From Rhizobium sp. BG4 (lineage in GTDB: Bacteria > Pseudomonadota > Alphaproteobacteria > Rhizobiales > Rhizobiaceae): a DNA stretch of 64,000 nt. Under the pieces are notes generated by a model. That model made no database searches. It saw only the letters and a list, made by a program, of their open reading frames with translations, and was not told where the DNA came from. The stretch is taken from contig NZ_CP044125.1 in assembly GCF_016864575.1 (NCBI RefSeq), positions 3,888,001 through 3,952,000 on the forward strand, in the 5' to 3' direction. Made by a program: the position numbers and the translations under genes. Positions 17,877 to 26,309 of this stretch are shown here, piece by piece. Numbering within the stretch: position 1 is the stretch's first letter; each line of letters begins with the position of its first letter.

Positions 17877-18314
17877 ATGGCATTGCATCTCATCAAATTA
17901 TGCGTCGGCGCAGACTCGATCGAGGATCTGCGCGAATGGGTCGCCGAGCGTTCGCTCCGGGCGATCGCCGCGGGCCTGGAACCGCATTCCGTCCACACCA
18001 CCCGCATGGTCCCGAAGCGCGTCGATGAACTGCTCGACGGCGGTTCGCTCTATTGGGTGATCAAGGGTCAGGTTCAGGCGCGGCAGAAGCTGCTGGGGAT
18101 CGAGACATTCACGGATGGCGAGGGAATTGGCCGCTGCCATCTCGTTCTCGGCCCGGAGGTGATCGAAACCGCCGTTCAGCCGAAGCGGGCCTTTCAGGGA
18201 TGGCGCTACTACCCGGAAGAAGATATCCCGCGCGACATGATGAGCCTTGGCGCCGGTGTCGCAGAAATGCCCGCGGACTTGCGCCGCGAGCTTTCGGAGC
18301 TTGGACTGCTTTAA
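17877..18314 (+). CDS. DUF1489 family protein
   Basis: A 145-residue soluble protein beginning MALHLIKLCVG, with TTRMVPKR, GGSLYWVIKG and CHLVLGPEVI, all of which fit the alphaproteobacterial DUF1489 family (function unknown). The start at 17877 is the family start; a TTG at 17820 would add 19 residues without resemblance. It lies 61 bases after sdaA on the same strand, possibly co-transcribed. Confidence 0.85.
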   Translation: MALHLIKLCVGADSIEDLREWVAERSLRAIAAGLEPHSVHTTRMVPKRVDELLDGGSLYWVIKGQVQARQKLLGIETFTDGEGIGRCHLVLGPEVIETAVQPKRAFQGWRYYPEEDIPRDMMSLGAGVAEMPADLRRELSELGLL

Positions 18315-18318
18315 GCGG

Positions 18319-18597
18319 TCAGCGCAAGCGCAGCATCACGGGCGACTTGCCGCCCGGGCATGTCACATGCAGATGGATGCGGGCTTCCGGCTGCGAATAG
18401 CGCCAGGCGCGCGCGCCATGGCAGAGCAGCAGATTGATCAGATCCTTGGTCTTGGCAGACTTGGCGCGCGGCTTCTGCAGGCCGATTTCGGCGAGGCGCA
18501 GAGCCGCCTCATGAAGCGGATGCAGGCCGATGCGGGCAGGCTTTCCTGCTGCGCGTGCTTCGGGCGGAAAGCCCGGTACATTTCCATTGATCGCCAT
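18319..18597 (-). CDS. Small conserved protein of unknown function
   Basis: A 92-residue basic protein (many Arg, Lys, His) with no signal peptide. The ATG at 18597 follows GGGGAA; a further in-frame start at 18621 is less well placed. It converges on the DUF1489 gene, with only 4 bases between the stop codons. No domain recognised; a nucleic-acid-binding role would only be a guess from its charge. Confidence 0.6.
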   Translation of the reverse strand: MAINGNVPGFPPEARAAGKPARIGLHPLHEAALRLAEIGLQKPRAKSAKTKDLINLLLCHGARAWRYSQPEARIHLHVTCPGGKSPVMLRLR

Positions 18598-18709
18598 AAT
18601 ATTCCCCGTACGCACTAACAATCGAGGTCACGAATTTCGGCGGGAGCCGCATACACCGGCCCTGCCGTGAACGGTGCCGTCAGAAACAGAACTGCCGGCA
18701 CCGGAGAGA

Positions 18710-20221
18710 TCATTGGGCAGCTGCCCAGCACTTGACGCCTGCGCGCTTCAGCGCCTTGCAGGCATTGACCGCATCGCGCTGGTCGTCGAAACCACCGAAG
18801 CGAGCGCGGTAAATCTGTTCACCGTCATTGGCATAGGCGACGGCGAAGGGCTTGGCCGAGCGCAGAGCCTTGCCGCCCTTGGTCTTGGCATTTTCCAGAA
18901 GGTCCATAGCGGCATCCTTGCTGGAGGAAACGCCGATCTGGACAACCCAGCCAGCCGGACCCTTCTCGGTGACGGCAGCAGGCGTTGCAGCGGCCTTGGC
19001 AGCGGGAACCGAAGCGGTCGTCAGCTGATCAACGGAATTCTCTTCAGGCTGTTCCGGCATATAGGCGGGAGCAGGCGTGGGAACCGCGACATTGCCCTTG
19101 ATCGCGACGGTCTTGACCTTGGTCGGCTGCGGCATCTGTGCCGGCTGTGCTGCAACCAGCGGGTTCTCGGACTTGACGGCAGGCGTATCGGTGTAGGCGG
19201 TCTGCGCGGCGGCGACTTCGTAACGGGCGGCCGGTGCCGGAGCGGTATGCGGCAGATCGATTTCGGAAGCTGCTGCGACCGGGATCTCAGGAGCGCGGGT
19301 CGGAGCTGGCTCGGCGATCAGCTTGGAACCGCCACGGGTGGAAGCCTTCGGCAGGTAGGCTGCGATCAGCTTGCGCATCTGATTGTCGCGGGCAGGGGTC
19401 GAAGCACCACCCATGACAACGCCGACGATCGAGCGGCCTTCGTCCTGCACCGAGCTGACGAGATTGAAGCCTGCAGCGCGGGTATAGCCGGTCTTGATGC
19501 CATCGACGCCGCGGACAGAGCCGACGAGGCGGTTGTGGCTGCGGATGGTGCGGGTGCCGAACTTGAAGCTCTGCGTGGCGAAATATCCGTAATATTGCGG
19601 GAAGTGCTGGCGGAGCGCTATGCCGAGGCGAGCCTGGTCGCGGGCCGTCGTCATCTGCGCGGTATTCGGCAGGCCGTTGGCGTTGCGATAGGTGGTGCGC
19701 GTCATGCCGAGCGCATGAGCCTTTGCCGTCATCATCTGCGCGAAGCGGTCTTCGCTGCCGCCGCCGAGAAGCTCGCCGAGCGCGGTTGCCGCATCATTGG
19801 CAGAGAGCGTCACGAGGCCGAGAATGCCCTGTTCGACGGTGATCGAACCGCCAGCGCGAACGCCGAGCTTGGTCGGCGCCTGGGCCGATGCATGCGGGGA
19901 GAAGGGAACGCGGGTATCGAGCGCGATGCGGCCCTGTTCAAGCGCCTCGAAGGTCATGTACAGCGTCATCATCTTCGTCAGCGATGCCGGATACTGAAGG
20001 CGATCGGCGTTCTCGCTGTAGAGGACATTGCCGGTCTTGGCGTCGACGACGATACCGGCATATTTCGGATTGGCAGCCTCGGCTTCGGCAGTGACCGACT
20101 CGGCCAGGAAGGCCGCAGTGGCGATTGCGAGCGCCGTAATCATCTTCACCAGAAAATGGCCGGACCGGGACGGAACAACGGAGGAGGCTGACCTTGACAC
20201 TATTTCACTCTTCGCTTGCAT
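18710..20221 (-). CDS. D-alanyl-D-alanine carboxypeptidase with C-terminal SPOR domain
   Basis: A 503-residue S11-type penicillin-binding protein. After an N-terminal signal/membrane segment (about residues 25-50), the active-site motifs are SLTK (Ser80-Lys83), SAN (140-142) and KTG (243-245). A Pro/Ala-rich linker (about 290-420) leads to a SPOR domain at the C-terminus (GWVVQIGVSSSKDAAMDLL, RARFGGF). The enzyme trims the terminal D-Ala of peptidoglycan stem peptides; the SPOR domain should bring it to denuded glycans at the septum. Monocistronic; in the DacA/DacC class. Confidence 0.93.
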   Translation of the reverse strand: MQAKSEIVSRSASSVVPSRSGHFLVKMITALAIATAAFLAESVTAEAEAANPKYAGIVVDAKTGNVLYSENADRLQYPASLTKMMTLYMTFEALEQGRIALDTRVPFSPHASAQAPTKLGVRAGGSITVEQGILGLVTLSANDAATALGELLGGGSEDRFAQMMTAKAHALGMTRTTYRNANGLPNTAQMTTARDQARLGIALRQHFPQYYGYFATQSFKFGTRTIRSHNRLVGSVRGVDGIKTGYTRAAGFNLVSSVQDEGRSIVGVVMGGASTPARDNQMRKLIAAYLPKASTRGGSKLIAEPAPTRAPEIPVAAASEIDLPHTAPAPAARYEVAAAQTAYTDTPAVKSENPLVAAQPAQMPQPTKVKTVAIKGNVAVPTPAPAYMPEQPEENSVDQLTTASVPAAKAAATPAAVTEKGPAGWVVQIGVSSSKDAAMDLLENAKTKGGKALRSAKPFAVAYANDGEQIYRARFGGFDDQRDAVNACKALKRAGVKCWAAAQ

Positions 20222-20342
20222 TTCTGACAGTTTTGAACCGGATCGCGCGCCCCTCCGCGCCGACCGTTGTCTTCGGAAGTTACCGGGGCTGAGTTACCAA
20301 TCCGTTTATGATTAATCGTTTCTTTCGCCACCAAGCTGCATT

Positions 20343-21092
20343 TTAGCGGCTTGTTGCAGAACGGGTCGCAAGGCGCGCCTCCACAAAGGTGCGAATAGCG
20401 GCATCAATATGGTCCCAATCGTTCAAATGACGGCTGGAGAATCGGTAGAGCACGCTCAGATCCTTGCCGACCTTGATATCGCGCTGGCAGTCGCCGCTGG
20501 TGGCGGCCTCGGGTGAGTCGGGCAGGACGCAGCGCACCGCGTAATCGGGGGCGTTCTCGCGCGCTGCCGTCAGCAGCACCTCGCCGCTATAGCCGGCGTC
20601 GGCGCGCAGGCGGTGCAAAGTCAGGCCATCGGCATAGGGAGCGGCCGCGCCATCCATCAGATGCGTGTAGATCGGCTCGATGCGCCCCGACATGTCGCGC
20701 GACATGGTGCTCTGGGTGATCTGCAGGAAGATCAGGCCAGAGGATTGCGCGACGTCATCGAAGCGGGCGCGCTGTTCCTTGGTATAGCCCTGCATTTCCG
20801 GCCAGGTGAGATAGAGATCGGCGCGCTCGGCGACGCCGCCGTGACGCTGGCTCGGGAATCGCAGAGTGTTTTCGGAAAGGTTCAGGGTGTCGCGGCCGAT
20901 GGTGATGCTGACAGCTGCGGTGCTGTCGCTATTGCCGGCAAGCGTGATGTGGCGGCCGAACCAGCGTCCGCCAAAGCTGATCGCCACCGTCAGCAGCGCC
21001 AGGACGGCGACGACGGCGGTAAGCTTGATCAGGAAACCATTGGAGAGAAGCGGCGTCTCTTCCGCGGCAACATTGGAAGCGGGATGGCTCAT
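20343..21092 (-). CDS. Single-pass membrane protein of unknown function, possibly CtrA-controlled
   Basis: A 249-residue protein with a short cytosolic N-terminus, one membrane helix (about residues 22-42, LIKLTAVVAVLALLTVAIS), and a periplasmic domain of about 200 residues with two cysteines near the end (YAVRCVLP and SGDCQRD) fit for a disulfide. No domain recognised. Conserved-looking rather than random: good codon use throughout. A TTAA-N7-TTAA box 89 bases upstream suggests control by the cell-cycle regulator CtrA. Confidence 0.72.
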   Translation of the reverse strand: MSHPASNVAAEETPLLSNGFLIKLTAVVAVLALLTVAISFGGRWFGRHITLAGNSDSTAAVSITIGRDTLNLSENTLRFPSQRHGGVAERADLYLTWPEMQGYTKEQRARFDDVAQSSGLIFLQITQSTMSRDMSGRIEPIYTHLMDGAAAPYADGLTLHRLRADAGYSGEVLLTAARENAPDYAVRCVLPDSPEAATSGDCQRDIKVGKDLSVLYRFSSRHLNDWDHIDAAIRTFVEARLATRSATSR

Positions 21093-21180
21093 GGCGGATC
21101 TTCAGTCGTTGACCGCCGCAAGAGAAACGTGAGCCGCCGGTGTCAGGGATGAATCTACCGGTATGATCGGGCGAGGGTGG

Positions 21181-21195
21181 TTAATATCGCATTAA
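21181..21195 (-). promoter_or_regulatory. CtrA-type binding box (TTAA-N7-TTAA)
   Basis: TTAA (21181-21184) and TTAA (21192-21195) are exactly 7 bases apart, the CtrA consensus. They sit in a longer perfect dyad, GGTTAAT at 21179-21185 and ATTAACC at 21191-21197. The box is 89 bases upstream of the membrane-protein gene at 20343-21092. Confidence 0.6.
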
Positions 21196-21226
21196 CCAAA
21201 GGACGGCTCTGCCCTACAAAAGAGGC

Positions 21227-21256
21227 GAGCCGCTCCCGGGACAGCGGGAGCGGCTC
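21227..21256 (-). terminator. Perfect 12-bp hairpin downstream of the transglutaminase-like gene
   Basis: GAGCCGCTCCCG (21227-21238) pairs with CGGGAGCGGCTC (21245-21256) over a 6-base loop. On the minus strand it is followed by GCCTCTTTTG. A second hairpin, CCCGCC/GGCGGG (21310-21330), lies closer to the stop codon at 21344. Either may end the upstream transcript. Confidence 0.5.
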
Positions 21257-21343
21257 TGGGGCGCCGGTCGGGGACGGGGATGCGGGGGACTGACCGGAGC
21301 CTAGCCTTGGCCCGCCGGACTGGCTGGCGGGGTATTTCAGGTG

Positions 21344-21943
21344 TTAGCGAACGCTACCGACGGCGACCGCACGGCCATCCTGAAGCTTCATCCAGCGATT
21401 CGGATCATCCGAAGACTGACGCTTGAGGTAGGTGTATTCGGTATCGGCCCAGAGCATGACCTTGTTGCGCATGTTGTCGAGAATGAAGTCGCCATGGTCG
21501 GTGCGGACGGTGAGCACGGCGTGGCCTTCGCCATTCGGCTGAAGCACAACGGTCATCAGCAGGTCGGAAGGCGATACGCCGGCATCGATCAGCAGCTTGC
21601 GCTTCAGCAGCGCATAGTCCTCACAGTCGCCGACAGTGCGCGGATAGGCCCAGCGCTCTTCGACGCCGTAGATTTCCATGTCGGTCATCGGCTGGATCGA
21701 GGAATTGACCTGGTAGTTGATCTTGAGGACCTGCTTCCAGCGATCTTCGGTCAGAAGCAGCGGACCGGCGTCGCCGGCGGGATTGCTGCAGTCTGCCGGG
21801 TTTTCCTTGCAGAACTGGTAGGCGCCGATCGGCGGGCTGGCATTGCCTGCGAGTGTCATGCTGCCGGGCGCCGCCTGTCCTGGGCCCGTCATCGTGATCA
21901 TCATTACAGTGGCGATAAAGGCGCCCTTGATTGCGTTGAACAT
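21344..21943 (-). CDS. Periplasmic transglutaminase-like cysteine protease (BTLCP/LapG family)
   Basis: A 199-residue protein with a signal peptide (residues 1-24, ending GQAAP). The catalytic triad is visible as Cys107 in VGDCEDYAL, His141 in GEGHAVLTV and Asp156 in ILDNM. The family (PF06035) includes LapG, which releases surface adhesins under control of the c-di-GMP receptor LapD; no lapD is adjacent here, though a dual PilZ protein lies 1.4 kb away. The start at 21943 gives a normal signal peptide; an earlier start at 21988 would not. Confidence 0.87.
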   Translation of the reverse strand: MFNAIKGAFIATVMMITMTGPGQAAPGSMTLAGNASPPIGAYQFCKENPADCSNPAGDAGPLLLTEDRWKQVLKINYQVNSSIQPMTDMEIYGVEERWAYPRTVGDCEDYALLKRKLLIDAGVSPSDLLMTVVLQPNGEGHAVLTVRTDHGDFILDNMRNKVMLWADTEYTYLKRQSSDDPNRWMKLQDGRAVAVGSVR

Positions 21944-22324
21944 TGTCTTTGTAGTCTCCCCGTTTGTTGGGAGGACAATGACACGCACGATTTTATCTCA
22001 TGCAAAATTACGCAGTAAAATTAAGTTCTTAGTTGATTCAAAAGCGCGGAAAACTTGAAGAATATTTGACTCGAATGCGCATAAAAGACGCAGAAAATTC
22101 GAGGCGAATTTGAGTAAAATTGTTCCATTCCGAGATAGGTCTTCTGTGCCGAAATGGCGCTATTCCGGCGAAAGTCTTAACGCGACGCAGGCCGGATTTA
22201 CGATTTCGTTACGAATTGGGTGATTTCGGGAGGTGCCTGCTGAGGTGTCCGAAGATGCGGAATCGTTCAGATAGAGCGGTGAAAACGGCTGAAAACAGCG
22301 ATTTCAGACGTTGCAGCGCCAAAA
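21944..22324. other. 381-bp gene-free region, relatively AT-rich
   Basis: No convincing coding frame on either strand. The half next to the protease gene is clearly richer in A and T than its surroundings and repeats GAATTT/ATTCGAG-like words, for example CTCGAAT near 22070 and ATTCGAG near 22097. It must hold the protease promoter. I see no RNA hairpin with a T-run. Confidence 0.5.
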
Positions 22325-23284
22325 TTATTTTTTGAGAAAATGCAGAATTTTTGCGGTGGCCGCGACGATTTCGGCGGAAATGCCAGCGTTGTCAGTCGAA
22401 TGGGCGGCATTTTCGACGATGACAAGCTCGCTGCCTGGCCAGGATTGGTGCAATTCCCAAGCCGTAACCAGTGGTGCCTCGAGATCGAAGCGCCCCTGGA
22501 TCAGGATTCCCGGTATGCCGGCAAGCGCTGCGGCACCCTGCAGCAGCTGCCGGTCGGAAAGCCATGCATCGTGGTGGAAATAATGTGTGACGATCCGCGC
22601 ACGGGTCAGTAGGTAGCGGGCATCCGCCCAGCGGCGCGGCAAGCCGTTCGGGTCGGCAAGCAGGATCGAGGCCGCCTCCCAACGATGCCACGCGACGGCG
22701 GCAGCCCGCCGTTCGGCCGGATCGGTGCTATTGAGCAGGCCGTGGTAATAGGCGAGAGGGGCGAGATCGTCCGGGATCGACTGCGTGAAATCGGCGTATT
22801 CGTGTGGGAAGAACCGCGCCATTCCGGTGCAGAGCCAGTCGATCTCGGAGCGGCGGGTGGTTGTGATACCGGCAAGCACCATGGCGGCGACATGACCGGG
22901 ATGCGACTCTGCATAGGCGAGCGCGAGCGTCGTGCCCCAGGAATTTCCGAACAGCACGAATCGGTCGACGCTGAGATAGGCACGCAGCCGCTCGATGTCG
23001 GCGACCAGATGCCAGGTCGTGTTGCCGGAGAGGTCGCAATCCTGATCAGCCGCATTCGGGAGGCTGCGGCCGCAGTTGCGCTGATCGAAGAGAATGATGC
23101 GGTAGACCGATGGATCGAAATAGCGGCGCGCTCCCGTCGAGCACCCGGATCCGGGTACGCCGTGAAGAACCAGAGCGGAAATGCCGTCCGGATTGCCGGA
23201 GCATTCCCAATAGAGCCGGTTGCCGTCGCCGGTATCCAGCATGCCGTGGTCATAGGGCTCGATGTCGGGAAATAGCTCAGCCAT
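22325..23284 (-). CDS. pip: Proline iminopeptidase
   Basis: A 319-residue alpha/beta hydrolase of family S33. It shows the oxyanion motif HGVPGSG (41-47), FDQRNCGRS, the nucleophile Ser115 in GNSWGTTLALAY, and a C-terminal His in ENAAHSTD. It removes N-terminal proline from peptides in the cytoplasm. The ATG at 23284 lies right after the terminator-like hairpin of the upstream PilZ gene, and no normal ribosome site is visible between them, which is odd. Confidence 0.93.
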   Translation of the reverse strand: MAELFPDIEPYDHGMLDTGDGNRLYWECSGNPDGISALVLHGVPGSGCSTGARRYFDPSVYRIILFDQRNCGRSLPNAADQDCDLSGNTTWHLVADIERLRAYLSVDRFVLFGNSWGTTLALAYAESHPGHVAAMVLAGITTTRRSEIDWLCTGMARFFPHEYADFTQSIPDDLAPLAYYHGLLNSTDPAERRAAAVAWHRWEAASILLADPNGLPRRWADARYLLTRARIVTHYFHHDAWLSDRQLLQGAAALAGIPGILIQGRFDLEAPLVTAWELHQSWPGSELVIVENAAHSTDNAGISAEIVAATAKILHFLKK

Positions 23285-23312
23285 CAAAAAAGCCGCCTTT
23301 TGCGAGGCGGCT
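23285..23312 (-). terminator. Rho-independent terminator of the PilZ gene, touching the pip start
   Basis: On the minus strand AGCCGCC pairs with GGCGGCT (plus-strand 23291-23297 and 23306-23312) over an 8-base loop and runs into TTTTTT. The T-run ends immediately before the pip start codon. Confidence 0.8.
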
Positions 23313-23347
23313 GTATTCGTCGATGACGGTGACAGGACGATGACGTC

Positions 23348-23956
23348 TCAGAGAAATTCGCGCAGCGTCTCTCGGGACTGGAGCGACAGGAACTCCAGCG
23401 CCACGCCTTCGGAGAAGTGGCGAACCACGCGGCCGCGCATATTGCCGAGGCGGACGGCAGAGCCGAGCGGCGGACGGGCTTCGACATCGACGGCAGCGCC
23501 GGACAGCGAAAGGTCCATTATGCGGCAGACATAACGCGTGCCGTCTTCGAGCGTCAGTTCGCTCTTCGTCTCGCGCGGCGTCAGACGGTCGTGGCGGCGA
23601 TCTTCGGGAAGGCCGAGCTCGTGCTTGTTGGCAAGCCAGGTCAGCTGCGCGGCAAGCTTTTCGCGCTTACGCTCGGTCGCATTGATCGACATCGTGAAGC
23701 CGCGGGCATCGACGGTCTGGACATGACCTTCGACACGGCCGAGATGATCGATATAGGCGACAACGCGTTCATTGGAGCGAGGGCGGCCGATGCAGGTGAC
23801 GTACATATCGCCCGGCGACATGTCGATAACCATGCATTCGTACTCTTCGTAATTCGCAAGCATCAGGCGGCCCTGCATATTGATGGGCACGCGCTGAAAA
23901 ACACCCTGTTCAGGGCGCGGCGCTCTCTGCGTCTGGGCTTGCTGGAACGAGTGCAT
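23348..23956 (-). CDS. Dual PilZ-domain protein (probable c-di-GMP receptor)
   Basis: A 202-residue protein with two PilZ-like units. The first (about 18-105) has FQRVPIN and DMSPGDMYV but only a partial RxxxR. The second (about 115-200) has a full RRHDRLTPR and DLSLSGAAVDV and should bind c-di-GMP. The order resembles tandem PilZ receptors of rhizobia that slow motility, such as McrA of Sinorhizobium meliloti (from memory). Monocistronic, with its own terminator. Confidence 0.85.
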   Translation of the reverse strand: MHSFQQAQTQRAPRPEQGVFQRVPINMQGRLMLANYEEYECMVIDMSPGDMYVTCIGRPRSNERVVAYIDHLGRVEGHVQTVDARGFTMSINATERKREKLAAQLTWLANKHELGLPEDRRHDRLTPRETKSELTLEDGTRYVCRIMDLSLSGAAVDVEARPPLGSAVRLGNMRGRVVRHFSEGVALEFLSLQSRETLREFL

Positions 23957-24079
23957 GAAAGCGCTTCTTTATAAAATGATATGCTGGGATCATTACCCGC
24001 AACACATTAACAGAAGGTTGTCTGACTGCCCCTGATTACAGCTTCCGGAATGGGTTCCGGTTGTATCGTTCCGGGACAG

Positions 24080-24733
24080 TCAGCGGGCGCCTGAACCAGG
24101 ACGGAACGAAGAGACGACGCGGCCGAGAATTCCGGCCAAACCCTGCTGGCGCGGCGTGCGCGGAGCGGCGGGCCAGACGCCGTCGGGTGCCCCCTGGAAG
24201 CTGCGCAACGCCCGGCAGCGATCGAGAACCAGGAAGTCGAGCGGCACGACTTCGAGCCAGGTTGCAACGGTCATCGCGGCAATGACGCCAAGCATCCGCT
24301 CGCAGTTACCATCTTCCGAGCGCAGCGGCATGAGCGCGATCTCGAAAGCGGCGCGATGGCCGGCGGTGCTATAACCGGTGGCATTGATCAGGGCAGGCAT
24401 CGTGTGGCGCATGGCGCCGGCAATGGTGGCTTCGATCGTCGCGCTATATCCATCGCCGAAGAGATCCGAGAAGCTTTCGTCGCGCAGATCGCGGCCGAAC
24501 AGGTCCGAAATCTTGGCTCCCGCGAGGCGGAAAGTGATGATGTCGTCGCCGCTCTTTTCGAGGATGAAAAGGCTTGGCAGGAAGTGACCCAAACTGGACG
24601 GCTCGATCTGCGACTTCAACGGCGCTTCGCCGGCGCCGCGCAAGCGGTTCCAGTAGTCGTAAACATCGATGACGGTCTGATGACGCACGGGACACCCAAT
24701 CTGTTTCATTACAGTCCAGAAACGGGCCTTCAT
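24080..24733 (-). CDS. PAS-domain protein (PAS_5 type)
   Basis: A 217-residue protein whose residues 20-170 match the alphaproteobacterial PAS_5 group: YDYWNRLRG, FLPSLFILEK, FRLAGAKISDLFGRDLRDESF and FEIALMPLRSE. No output domain follows, only a basic 45-residue tail, so it may act by protein-protein contact. The start could be 24733 or the ATG at 24709 (MKQIGC); neither has a strong ribosome site. Ligand unknown. Confidence 0.8.
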   Translation of the reverse strand: MKARFWTVMKQIGCPVRHQTVIDVYDYWNRLRGAGEAPLKSQIEPSSLGHFLPSLFILEKSGDDIITFRLAGAKISDLFGRDLRDESFSDLFGDGYSATIEATIAGAMRHTMPALINATGYSTAGHRAAFEIALMPLRSEDGNCERMLGVIAAMTVATWLEVVPLDFLVLDRCRALRSFQGAPDGVWPAAPRTPRQQGLAGILGRVVSSFRPGSGAR

Positions 24734-24804
24734 GGCCCATCTGAGGTTTACCCTGCGGGTTTCATGCCAGTTCGGAGCCGTTAAGGTTAAAGAAGGGTTT
24801 CGAT

Positions 24805-24939
24805 TGTGCTGGTGCAGGCTTCATGGGACTGTCGCTCATCACTTCGGCAACGAAGTTCAGCACACAAACTCATCGGGCACGGGGTCATCCCCGGGGGACG
24901 CTCGGCCGCCGTCCGGTTCTTCCGGACGGCTTTTTTTTT
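24805..24939 (+). ncRNA. Candidate structured small RNA or leader ending in a perfect terminator
   Basis: The segment has four nested or consecutive helices: TGTGCTG (24805-24811) with CAGCACA (24858-24864); inside it ACTTCG-GCAA-CGAAGT (24841-24856), a GNRA tetraloop hairpin; then CGGGG-TCAT-CCCCG (24880-24893); then a 9-bp terminator. No gene reads into this terminator from the left, because the PAS gene is transcribed the other way. Either it is a free small RNA of about 130 nt, or a leader that attenuates the rhomboid gene. I do not recognise the family. Confidence 0.5.
24908..24939 (+). terminator. Strong rho-independent terminator
   Basis: GCCGTCCGG (24908-24916) pairs perfectly with CCGGACGGC (24922-24930) over TTCTT and is followed by nine T residues. 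It lies 47 bases before the rhomboid start codon. Confidence 0.92.
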
Positions 24940-24985
24940 GCCCGGCGCTCCTGTAAGGCTTTGGCCTTCAAAGGCGAGGGCAAAG

Positions 24986-25753
24986 ATGGACGATCAATCG
25001 GCGGGACGGCAGGTCAACGAGGAAGAACGGATTCCAAAGCGAGAGCCGATCTTCAATCTGCCGGGCATTCTCGTCGCGACGCTCGCGCTGCTCGCCATCA
25101 TCTATGCCGTCCAGACGCTGGTTCTTTCCGATCAGGCTGTCGAGTGGCTGCTCGTCACCTTCGGCTTCATCCCCGCCCGCTATGTCATGCCGCTTACGGA
25201 GCAGGGGCTTGAGTGGCTCTGGAGCCCTGTGACCTATTCGCTGCTCCACGGCAGCATCGAACATATCCTCTTCAACGGCCTGTGGCTGATGGCCTTCGGT
25301 GCGCCGGTGATCCGGCGAATCGGTGTCGCCCGCTATCTGGCTTTCTGGGTTCTGTCGTCGATCGCCTCGGCTGCACTTCATGCCGCGCTGAACTGGGGCG
25401 ATCCGACCTTGCTGATCGGCGCTTCGGGGGTGATTTCCGGCCTGATGGGCGCGGCCTGCCGCTTTGCCTTCCCGGCTCAGGCGCGCGCCGGCGTGCCGGC
25501 GCATCTCAATCCGCGGCTGTCGATCGCCGAGACCTTCCGGAGCCGCACCGTCATCGTCTTCACGCTGTTCTGGCTGTTCGGCAATGCGCTGATCGCCGTC
25601 GGCGTGCCGCTGATCGGTGACGGCAGCCAGGCGATCGCCTGGGATGCGCATATCGGCGGCTTCGTCTTCGGATTCTTCCTGTTTCCGCTTTTCGACCGGG
25701 CTCTACCGCCTTCGGACGAGGAGCCCGAGGAACCGGCCGTATTGCAATCTTGA
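24986..25753 (+). CDS. Rhomboid-family intramembrane serine protease
   Basis: A 255-residue protein with about six membrane helices. The catalytic serine is in LIGASGVISGLMGA (about residue 153) and the histidine in WDAHIGGFVFGFF (about 222). LLHGSIEHILFN matches the conserved His-Asn region of loop 1/helix 2. It cleaves membrane protein segments; substrate unknown. The ATG at 24986 follows AGGCGAGGG; the frame is open upstream but passes through the terminator, which rules out the longer form. Confidence 0.9.
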   Translation: MDDQSAGRQVNEEERIPKREPIFNLPGILVATLALLAIIYAVQTLVLSDQAVEWLLVTFGFIPARYVMPLTEQGLEWLWSPVTYSLLHGSIEHILFNGLWLMAFGAPVIRRIGVARYLAFWVLSSIASAALHAALNWGDPTLLIGASGVISGLMGAACRFAFPAQARAGVPAHLNPRLSIAETFRSRTVIVFTLFWLFGNALIAVGVPLIGDGSQAIAWDAHIGGFVFGFFLFPLFDRALPPSDEEPEEPAVLQS

Positions 25754-25856
25754 GCGTTGAAGTGCACCATTCCAACTGATCCGCGCTGGGAGGAGAGACC
25801 GCCGCGGATGCCTGTGAACAGTATAGTGTTTCCACTTACGACATAGGAGGTTGTGA

Positions 25857-26291
25857 ATGTCCAATACCGTAAAGGCCATCCTCGATCTGAAGGGCCGCGA
25901 CGTCGTCACGGCCGGTCCGAACACGACCGTCGCGGAGGCTGCAAAGGTGCTCAGCCAGAAGAAAATCGGCGCGATCGTCGTAGTCGGGGTGCAGGGAAAG
26001 ATTTCCGGCATCTTCACCGAACGTGACGTCGTCAATGCGATTGCCAAGTCCGGCAAGGACTGTCTCGATCAGCCGGTGGCTTCGCTGATGACATCGAAGG
26101 TTTTCCGCTGCCATGAAGAATCGACGGTCAACGAACTGATGGAGCTGATGACCAGCAAGCGCTTCCGCCATGTTCCCGTCGAAACCAACGGCAAGCTTGC
26201 CGGGATCATTTCGATCGGTGACGTGGTGAAGACCCGCATCGCGGAAGTCGAGCGCGAGGCCGAAGAGATCAAAGCCTATATTGCAGGGTAA
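25857..26291 (+). CDS. Paired CBS-domain protein
   Basis: A 144-residue stand-alone Bateman module: CBS1 about 10-65 (TVAEAAKVLSQKKIGAIVVV, GIFTERDVVNAI), CBS2 about 75-130 (TVNELMELMTSKRFRHVPV, LAGIISIGDVVK). It should bind adenine nucleotides and regulate a partner, which is not evident from the neighbours. AGGAGG sits 6 bases before the ATG. Monocistronic. Confidence 0.9.
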   Translation: MSNTVKAILDLKGRDVVTAGPNTTVAEAAKVLSQKKIGAIVVVGVQGKISGIFTERDVVNAIAKSGKDCLDQPVASLMTSKVFRCHEESTVNELMELMTSKRFRHVPVETNGKLAGIISIGDVVKTRIAEVEREAEEIKAYIAG

Positions 26292-26309
26292 AGGGGTTGC
26301 CGGCCGCCA

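Noticed and set aside
18674..20191. A 505-residue plus-strand frame opposite the carboxypeptidase gene
   Set aside because: It lies antisense to a gene with a full set of PBP motifs and has no motif of its own.
24806..24985. N-terminal extension of the rhomboid protein
   Set aside because: It would be translated across a perfect terminator, and AGGCGAGGG before the ATG at 24986 marks the better start.
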